DNA of 13,223 bases from Gamarada debralockiae. Lineage: Eukaryota; Ascomycota; Leotiomycetes; Helotiales; Hyphodiscaceae. The notes under the pieces were generated by a model. It saw only the letters and a program-made list of their open reading frames with translations. It ran no database searches and had not been told where the DNA came from. Below are positions 8,264 to 13,223 of this stretch, one piece after another. The DNA lies in NCBI GenBank assembly GCA_002803225.1, contig NXFV01001299.1:1-13223 (forward strand), in the 5' to 3' direction. The position numbers and the translations under genes were made by a program. The first letter of the stretch is position 1. The number at the start of each line of letters is the position of its first letter.

Positions 8264-10204
8264 AGAATAGATATAAGCCTTAAAGGTTAAAAAGGAGTTA
8301 TAGAATAATTTAATAAAGATAATAATTAAAAAGTTTCTTAATATAAGAGTAGGCTTTAAAACAAAGCTAAATATAATTATAATACTACTAAAAGGAAGTA
8401 TAAAGGAGTCCTTAAGTACCTTAAAAGGCTCTAATATTAGTTATATAGAGTTTACTTTATCTTAGAAACTAATATAAAAGTTCTTATTACTTAGCTTAAT
8501 TATATTATTACTAATCTCCTTAGGTCTCTTATTATCTAATAAATTATATAAATTTGGAATTTTAACTTTAAGGTCTACTATATTAAAAGTATAACTTATA
8601 CTATAGTAAATAGACTTTTTTAATAGCTATAAATAGATTTTAATAATTTAAATAACTTATATAAAGGGGATAATAAAAATAATAATTAAGCCCTAAAAAC
8701 TAAACTTAACTTAGTATTAGAAAATCTATTAATAAATAATTTTTTTAAATACTTATAAAATCTTACTTAATTTTTAATAATTTTAAAGAAGTCTATTAAT
8801 ATATCTTAAGTTAAGTTTTATACTCTTAAGAGAGAAGCTATTAAGTATAGTATTTAAGATTAATAGCTATAGAGAAATATAACTAAAGCCTTTTCTCTAA
8901 GACTAATAATAGATTTAAATAAATATTAAGTAAAACTACTTAAAGCTTTTTATAATAAAATTAAGTATTAAAGAAGAGAGAGTATATATATTTATTTAGC
9001 TACTTAATACTTTTAAAATAAAATATACTTTAATATTAAAAAGTATATAACTAGTTATATAAAATATTAGTTTAAGTTAAAAACTTATTTAAAGAAAGCT
9101 CTCTTTTTAACTTAAGCTAGCTAATTGTTTATAAACTTTATTATTAATATTATATACTCTCCTAATACTAAAGAATATATTAGACTTATTATATACTATA
9201 ATAAACTCTTTAAATAGCCTAAAGCCTAATCTTTTTATACTATTACTACTAAGATAATTATTAATTTTATCTAGTAAAATATTATATACTAATATAAACT
9301 TTTTAAATAAATAACTATTAATAGTAGAGTTAAGTTTAAAAAAAAAGTTATTAAACTTCTTTTAAAGTATAAAGTTAAATAAGTCTAAATTTTTACTTAT
9401 AATATTTAAGTAAATAATAAGATTAAAGAGGGATATAAACTAATTCTTAATACTCTAATAACTCTTATTATTAGTAAAAAAGATAAATAATCTTAATATC
9501 TTTATATTATATTATTTACTAAGTATATCTTAATTTATAAGCTAACTAAATATATATCCTTTTACTTAATATATAGTTATAAAGCTATACTACTAATTAA
9601 GATAAAGTATCTAACTTAAAAAACCCTAAGATAAAATAATATTTATATATATAAAGAGTTACTAGTAGTTTAAATATAATAACTTTAAATAAAAGATAAA
9701 GATATTTTAAAATTAATAACTAAATAAACTTAAAAATATTAAGAAGAATAAGAATATTAATATAAGACTTATAATATTTAAAAAGAATCTATTAATATAA
9801 GAGATATTATCCTTTATTATAATATCTTTACTATTAATTAAAATAAGTTAAAGACTATAAAGCTTAATTAAAAATAGCTTAAATTATACTAAGTTATAAC
9901 TATAGATAGTATAAAAAGTATATATATATTAAAGAATATAAATAAAGCTAATATAAAAAGAATCTTTTCTAAGAATTAACTTAAGAAATTTATTAAATAA
10001 GATTAATATTTTTAAGCTTTAAATAAAAAGATAAAGGATATTATAAAAAAAGAGTATTAAGTTATAATTAAAACTAAAAGCTTAAAAATTAGCTATAAAA
10101 AAAGTAAAAGTTAGAATATTAAAGAAGGAGATTAAAGATATTAAAAAGGAGATAAAGGTAAATAGACTATTAAAATAAAAGTAAAGGGTTATAGTTTAAT
10201 TATT
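8264..10204 (+). pseudogene. pol: Degraded gypsy pol: RNase H plus integrase
   Basis: Normally this polyprotein part degrades the RNA template and inserts the cDNA. A single frame holds for about 1.9 kb with no frameshift; stops are TAA/TAG only. RNase H: I-D-I/A-S-L-K-G at 8267-8287, then YKSRLQNKAKYNYNTTKRK (from 8342; compare RYESGLWNxAE), and VYYIKSITYTIVNRLFQQ ending at 8626 (compare VRHVPGxKHTAADGLSRR). Integrase: a zinc-binding end with former CxxC at 9056-9067 (now YIKY) after FYNKIKYQRRES. The first Asp is now Asn (9146-9148, in INIIYSP, compare VDVVHMP) and the second Asp is now Asn (9320-9322). The Glu is kept at 9428-9430, giving exactly 35 residues between. TKYISFYLIYSYKAILLIKI (from about 9540) mirrors TPFRLVYG-E-VLPIE. 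The GPY/F module and basic tail run from about 9812 to 10020. Two of the three catalytic residues are lost. The C-terminal end is approximate. Confidence 0.9.
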
Positions 10205-10347
10205 TAAAATATTAAATTATAAGAAAGAGTAATATATTTAATTTACTAAAAATTAAAAAAATAAAAGAGTTAACTAATAAGCTAGTAAAATTTCCTTAAA
10301 TCTATTATCTTATTAATACTTTTTTCTTTAAATAAAGTATAAATAAG

Positions 10348-10377
10348 TCTCTTTCTTTTCTTCTTTTCTTTTCTTTA
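10348..10377 (+). repeat. Polypyrimidine tract, copy B
   Basis: Pure C/T tract equivalent to 2138-2166 in copy A, with interspersed C that became T in A. It lies between the integrase tail and the minisatellite and has no assignable role. Confidence 0.6.
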
Positions 10378-10647
10378 ATAATTATTATTTATATAAAGTA
10401 TTACTATATAAATATAAGAGAAAATTAATTATTCTCTTAATAAAGATTTCCTTATTATATTACTTATTATTTAATTTACTTTTAGAATTTGACTACTAAT
10501 AAATAAGACCTTAAAGAGTTAGAAAAGTTAAGATTATTAAATAGATATATTATTATAAATTCCTAATATTAAAGTTAAGGGCCTTTATCTCTTTAGATAA
10601 GACTAAGCTAGGTTTAAAAATAACTTAAATAAAAATAAGTTAGACTT

Positions 10648-10655
10648 AAGGAGAG
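10648..10655 (+). other. Candidate polypurine tract before the 3' LTR, copy B
   Basis: AAGGAGAG, identical to 2438-2445, follows pol and precedes the minisatellite. Same reasoning and same uncertainty as in copy A; if right, the LTR begins at 10656. Confidence 0.35.
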
Positions 10656-10665
10656 TTATACTTAA

Positions 10666-10780
10666 ATAGGTGATTTTAAGATAGGCGATTTTAAGATAGG
10701 CGATTTTAAGATAAGCGATTTTAGGATAGGCGATTTTAAGATAGGCGATTTTAAGATAAGTAATTCCTAAATAGATAATT
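10666..10780 (+). repeat. 15-bp minisatellite, copy B, seven units plus a partial
   Basis: Units begin at 10666, 10681, 10696, 10711, 10726, 10741 and 10756, with a broken unit to 10780. Most read ATAGGCGATTTTAAG. These units hold most of the CG dinucleotides in the right half of the window and are visibly less mutated than the array in copy A. There are three fewer units than in A (45 bp), explaining the offset change from 8210 to 8165. Confidence 0.93.
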
Positions 10781-11474
10781 AAATAAGACTATTATAAAAA
10801 AAGAAATACAAAAAATTAGATATTTTCTTTAAAAAGGATTAATCTATAGAGAAGACTAAATAATAAGAAGTTAAAGAAAGAGTTTTATATTAGAGAGAAG
10901 AGTAAGTTATTCTAAAAATCTTAGATTTAACTAGAAATACTAGGAATATATATATAACTTTAAAGAAACTAACTTAAATAAAAATATTTTTATTCTAGAG
11001 ATCTACTACTTATAGAATTAAATATACTAAATAGTAAAAAAGTAATATTATTTGAAATTATATATATAAAAATAATAAAGGACTAGATTATATTATTAAT
11101 CTTATACTAGGACTTCTATAGTAATATAAGAGAAGTTATACTAACTTTAGTACTCTTATATTAATTTAACTAACTAGAATTTATCTTATAGACTCTTATC
11201 CTTTATTATTAACTAATATATTAATATAGCTAAACTTATTATTATTAATTTCTAGCTTTTATAAAGCTTTAATATTAATTTCTAAAGATATAGTTAAAGG
11301 ATTTTAAAATTAAATTAAAGATAAAGGTAAGAATATAAATAAAAATAGAATACTTTAAGAGTTTTAATATAATAAAGTACTTCTTAATATATAATTATTT
11401 TTAATATTTATTATTAATAAGAAGAGAATAATTTAAAAGCTTAATATAGCTCTTATGCCTTATAGTTAATTAAG

Positions 11475-11498
11475 TAGGTCTTATAATTATAAGACCTA
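11475..11498. repeat. Perfect 24-bp palindrome, copy B
   Basis: TAGGTCTTATAA followed by its reverse complement. It keeps the GG/CC that became AG/CT in copy A (3320-3343). Same core as 7828-7843. Confidence 0.85.
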
Positions 11499-11821
11499 TA
11501 TAACTAGTATATAATCTGATCTATTATAAAGTTAGTAAGTATTTAATTTTAAATTATTACTCTTTAACTTACTTATATCTTTCTTTATCTATAGATAATA
11601 GTCTTTATATATAATATAATATTAGAACTATTATATTTATTTAGAAATATTAATATATATTATAATTACCTAAAAAATCTATTATAATAATAATTTTAAC
11701 TTTAACTTTAATTATTTTTAATTTTAATATAATATTATTAATATTTCTATAATTAAAATATTAGTAAATCTTCTTTAATACTTTCTATTTAAAATAATAT
11801 TAAACTAATACCTTTTAATTA

Positions 11822-12006
11822 CCTAGTATAGTACTTATATAGGCTAGCCTAGAAAAGCCTAAGAGTACTTTAATTCGATCTTTTAAGGATATAATAGTAT
11901 ATCTCTTATAAATAATATAGCTAATTATTATTCTTAGCTTATCTTTAAGAGTAAAGAATAGGATTATAAGTAAACTAATTATCTTAAATAGAATCTTTTT
12001 TAATTA
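11822..12006. other. 185-bp segment present only in copy B, bounded by a 9-bp direct repeat
   Basis: Compared with copy A (joining around 3653-3669), B has about 185 extra bases. TTTTAATTA occurs at both edges (11813-11821 and 11998-12006), and A has a single related TTTTAAACTA. This fits either an insertion in B with a 9-bp target duplication or a deletion in A between short direct repeats. The segment contains a 10-bp palindrome AGGCTAGCCT and a surviving CG, but no terminal inverted repeats or coding frame that I can see. Confidence 0.6.
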
Positions 12007-13085
12007 TATCTATAAACTTAAATAAAAATCTAAAGGAAGAGAAGCTCTCTTTTTCTTATATATCTTTTAAAGTCTTTATAATATATATTATAGAAATAAA
12101 ACTCTCTAAGATCTTTCTCTCTCTTTGCCTTACTATAATATAGTACTATTATAAGTAGTCTTATATAGACCCTAATAAACTATAGTACTTTACTTTAATT
12201 TAATTAAAACTATTTCTAAGGTTAAAAGGACTAGATATTATTAGACTAATACTTTTAATATTATTACTTTTAAATTAATAAAGATATCTTAAATATAAAA
12301 GGGATTAAAGTTATCCTTTTATATTACTTTTTCGAACTTTTCTACTTTTAGTAAGTTACTTTAGTAATAAGATATTATTTAAGATAAAGATAATTATCTT
12401 AAGTATAGCTTTAAAATACTTTAATATCTTTAATTAAAGATATTATTCTTTTTATAAAGTTAACTACTAAAATCTTAGTAAAAAAGTATACTTTACTTAA
12501 TAACTTTATATAATACAAAGTTATTATCTTTACTAAAATTCTTTTTACTTCTTTATATAATAAAGAAATTTTAATTATATTATTAATCTTATAATCTTTT
12601 TCTTTTAATATTACTTTTTTAAATATAATAATTTTATTATATTCTTTATTAATACTTAAGTTAAATTAAAATTAGTTATTTATCTTTTATTAAATTTACT
12701 TAAGTAATCTATTAATATATTATATAACTTCTTAATTTTAACTCTTTTAATAATAATACCTTTAATTTAAGGATCTTAAATATAATTATTTACTTTTTTA
12801 TTTACTTTTCTCTTATATAATATACTATTAGATTTACTATATAAAGAGCTTAATATTATACTCTCTTTATTTAGTTTTTCTTAAACTCTTATATTATATT
12901 TATAATCCTTAAATAATTATATTAGCTTTAAGTTCTTTTATAATAATAATAATAATATTAAATACCTTAATAATAATATTAAAAACCTTTATAAATACCT
13001 TCCTTATAATATATATAAACTATTATTTTCTTTCCTTAATATATAAATTAAGATATTAACTTTATTAGCTTTAGTAATTATTTTA

Positions 13086-13223
13086 TATTAGAATATAAAA
13101 CTTATAAGTTAAGCTTCTCCTTTTATATATAATAATATTATCTTTTATACTAAAGACTAGTTTATTACTTATATCTTTAGTATAAAAGATATTAATAAAT
13201 AATTTATTTACTTTACTAATATA
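13086..13223 (+). pseudogene. Start of the second copy of the long unknown frame, cut by window end
   Basis: The frame (codons such as CTT at 13101) matches copy A at 4754 in the same phase. It reads KLISQASPFIYNNIIFYTK where A reads KLISQVLLLIYNSIIFYIK, differences explained by C-to-T changes in the codons (GCT/GTT, TCT/CTT, CCT/CTT, ACT/ATT). It then continues DQFITYIFSIKDINKQF to the window end. It shows that the unknown frame belongs to the duplicated unit. Function unknown; the first codon cannot be fixed because no ATG survives. Confidence 0.5.

Larger units (their letters stand above)
8257..10655 (+). mobile_element. Ty3/gypsy retrotransposon remnant, copy B, 5' truncated
   Basis: The fragment starts abruptly in RNase H and runs through the full integrase to a candidate polypurine tract at 10648-10655. 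The 5' LTR, gag, protease and reverse transcriptase are missing. It is the same family as copy A: the two share the integrase tail and everything downstream. Together the two remnants hold gag, RNase H and integrase but no reverse transcriptase. RIP has placed stops throughout, so it is inert. Confidence 0.85.
10781..13084. other. Non-coding or unrecognisable repeat DNA, copy B
   Basis: Counterpart of 2617-4738. I see no identifiable frame on either strand. It carries a perfect palindrome (11475-11498) and a 185-bp segment missing from A (about 11822-12006). The window's only ATG outside the minisatellite arrays on the plus strand is here (11455), with no frame attached to it. Confidence 0.6.
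9800..13223 (+). repeat. Direct repeat, copy B (pairs with 1593-4876), cut by window end
   Basis: Second copy of the amplified unit, in the same orientation as copy A. The last base corresponds to position 4876 of copy A, and nothing suggests the homology stops there. Copy B keeps more G/C in the minisatellite and in parts of the non-coding region, while copy A keeps more elsewhere (for example TTGATTTTTA at 3116 in A against TTAATTTCTA in B), so the two were mutated independently. Confidence 0.92.

Noticed and set aside
1..13223. AT-rich organelle, apicomplexan or bacterial DNA
   Set aside because: Selective CA/TG loss and transition-only divergence between repeat copies point to RIP rather than general AT bias, and no organelle or bacterial gene is seen.

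Overview
This is a 13.2 kb stretch of fungal (most likely filamentous ascomycete, Pezizomycotina) repeat DNA that has been almost saturated by repeat-induced point mutation (RIP). C-to-T and G-to-A changes have nearly abolished CA and TG dinucleotides: by eye about 17 CA and 30 TG remain on the plus strand. TA is everywhere, CG is rare, ATG is nearly absent (about three on plus, four on minus), and the decayed reading frames are full of TAA/TAG codons where CAA, CAG, CGA or TGG once stood. I see no intact gene, tRNA, rRNA or CRISPR array. The species cannot be told from the sequence.

Layout. Positions 1-2445 are the decayed remains of a Ty3/gypsy LTR retrotransposon (copy A): a gag-like frame (about 180-1589) joined directly to the C-terminal tail of integrase (1605-1997), with the RT, RNase H and integrase core missing. 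A purine tract, a 15-bp minisatellite (2456-2616) and about 2 kb of non-coding, possibly LTR-derived DNA follow. Then comes a very long degraded plus-strand frame (about 4739-7663, some 975 codons) of unknown function. Positions 7664-8256 are an island clearly less mutated by RIP, with a GC-richer core near 8041-8080, ending in two 40-bp tandem units. At 8257 a second gypsy fragment (copy B) starts abruptly inside RNase H. It reads in one frame through RNase H and the whole integrase to about 10204, then repeats the copy A layout: purine tract, minisatellite (10666-10780), non-coding region, and the start of the same unknown long frame, cut by the window end.

Relationship of the parts. Positions about 1593-4876 and 9800-13223 are direct copies of one unit at an offset of about 8.2-8.35 kb; sampled differences are almost all transitions, as RIP between paralogues predicts. 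The copies differ by three minisatellite units and by a 185-bp segment present only in B. Because both copies pass from integrase tail through the minisatellite into the unknown long frame, that composite was itself amplified. It is either a gypsy element carrying an extra 3' ORF or a gypsy element nested in another repeated element.

Most confident: RIP, the A/B duplication, and the RNase H-integrase identity of copy B (DDx35E spacing, CxxC, GPY/F-like module). Least certain: exact ends of every frame, the LTR limits, and what the 975-codon frame encoded.
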